From the IMG/VR virus record IMGVR_UViG_3300023219_000049, positions 1 to 21,969 of that record: a DNA stretch of 21,969 nt. One strand, 5' to 3'. The translations under genes were made by a program, and so were the position numbers. Shown here one piece after another: positions 21,387 through 21,969 of the stretch (its first letter is position 1; each line of letters starts with the position of its first letter). Below the pieces are notes generated by a model. The model did not search any database, was not told the DNA's origin, and saw only the letters and a program-made list of their open reading frames with translations. Origin of the DNA: a virus.

Positions 21387-21698
21387 TCATAAAAAATCAG
21401 GTTCTTGATGGAAAACTTCAACATCCGATTTGATTTTTTGCTTAGATTTTACCTGTAAATCAACGTCAAGATAATCACCAAATTCCCATATCATGTTCTT
21501 TAAAGCTATCGGTTGATGCATTATGTCTGGTCTTACTCCTTTAATTAAAATATTCCATGCTGCACCTTTGGTCATATATCTATTCACTGTGCTAACTTCT
21601 CTCCAGTTAACGATTTCAGACTTTGCGTTATCGAACATTGTTGATAATTGTTCAAAGGTTATTGTTTCAGCTATTTTCTTTGCGGTTGTTTTGTTCAT
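21387..21698 (-). CDS. Hypothetical protein (103 aa)
   Basis: The product is a small, mostly helical protein: 'TAKKIAETITFEQLSTMFDNAKSEIVNWREVSTVNRYMTKGAAWNILIKG', then 'IALKNMIWEFGDYLDVDLQ'. It ends in a charged tail. GGAGAAATAAG precedes the ATG. It follows the truncated gene upstream by one base and ends next to the large structured RNA. No motif is recognised. Being directly next to the RNA, it is a candidate partner or merely a neighbour. Confidence 0.52.
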   Translation of the reverse strand: MNKTTAKKIAETITFEQLSTMFDNAKSEIVNWREVSTVNRYMTKGAAWNILIKGVRPDIMHQPIALKNMIWEFGDYLDVDLQVKSKQKIKSDVEVFHQEPDFL

Positions 21699-21699
21699 C

Positions 21700-21873
21700 T
21701 TATTTCTCCTGTTTAGTCATATATTCAAGAAATTTATTAACCGTTACAATGTGATATAAAGGCAATGGTGTGGATAAATCACATTTAACCAGATGATTGT
21801 TATATTGTGTTTGACCTGTTTCAGCTTTTTTTACTAGTGTTAAATCAGATCGCCTAAATAGATAACCCTCGAC
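21700..21873 (-). pseudogene. Truncated gene cut by the repeat junction
   Basis: A minus-strand frame ending at TAA 21700 reads ..VEGYLFRRSDLTLVKKAETGQ.., then 'YNNHLVKCDLSTPLPLYHIVTVNKFLEYMTKQEK'. It looks like the C-terminal part of a genuine protein. Going upstream, it runs into the 96-bp repeat at 21874 and meets a stop without any usable ATG, GTG or TTG. Its N-terminus therefore seems to have been replaced by the repeat, through recombination or misassembly. The family is not recognised. Confidence 0.5.
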
Positions 21874-21969
21874 ACTAATACTGCCTCTGTTCTCATGATT
21901 GAATCGCCTTATTTATAATTAGTTCAGAAACGTATACTTTATCTTGGGTATAGCAAGCCATACAAAGAC
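21874..21969. repeat. 96-bp direct repeat, copy B, at the window end
   Basis: Identical over 96 bases to 20379-20474. It contains the first codons of the 113-aa gene (MRTEAVLV), here followed by an unrelated stretch that stops after about 10 codons. It abuts the cut-off end of the truncated gene. The repeat may continue past the window. Confidence 0.95.

Noticed and set aside
1-21969. CRISPR arrays, transposases or insertion sequences
   Set aside because: No regularly spaced repeats and no transposase or integrase-like frames were found; the only long exact repeat noticed is the 96-bp pair.

Overview
The window reads as part of a tailed-phage (or prophage) genome with short-tailed, P22-like virion architecture, most likely infecting a Gammaproteobacterium. 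The grounds are a P22-type coat protein, a gp4-like and a gp10-like tail accessory factor in P22 order, large ejection-type proteins, a beta-helix tailspike, a lambdoid NinG protein and a DUF1367-type protein. Host genus cannot be decided from the sequence.

Layout. Positions 1-13784 carry one rightward virion block: end of a scaffolding protein, major capsid, a small capsid-associated protein, a terminator, gp4-like and gp10-like neck/tail proteins, a coiled-coil tail-needle candidate, four small beta-rich virion proteins, a GNAT-like protein, three ejection-type proteins, a structured 5' leader and a tailspike with a self-cleaving S74 chaperone. The gp10-like gene is split by a one-base shift in an A6 tract. 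A short hairpin at 13789-13806 separates this block from the leftward one.

Positions 13813-21873 are leftward. Reading leftward from 18622: an RHH/replication-domain fusion protein behind a promoter with tandem 10-bp operator-like repeats, small hypothetical proteins, a DUF1367-like protein, two tandem Y RNA-like genes, a Ro60 homologue (Rsr, TROVE plus vWA), an HTH protein, NinG, a 40-aa peptide with a twin-arginine motif and a zinc-ribbon protein. Further right are small hypothetical genes, then about 910 bases with no credible gene but many strong stems. These include a 29-position stem with 27 Watson-Crick pairs, an 18-position stem and a 10-bp closing stem. This looks like a giant ornate noncoding RNA of the GOLLD/ROOL kind, on the minus strand.

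The two standout systems are the phage Rsr plus Y RNA module, one of whose RNAs is a circularly permuted tRNA mimic (T-arm before D-arm, acceptor-like stem closed by a loop), and the large structured RNA. The window ends in a 96-bp exact copy of sequence found 1495 bases earlier; the copy cuts off the start of a gene, so it marks either a recombination junction or an assembly artefact.
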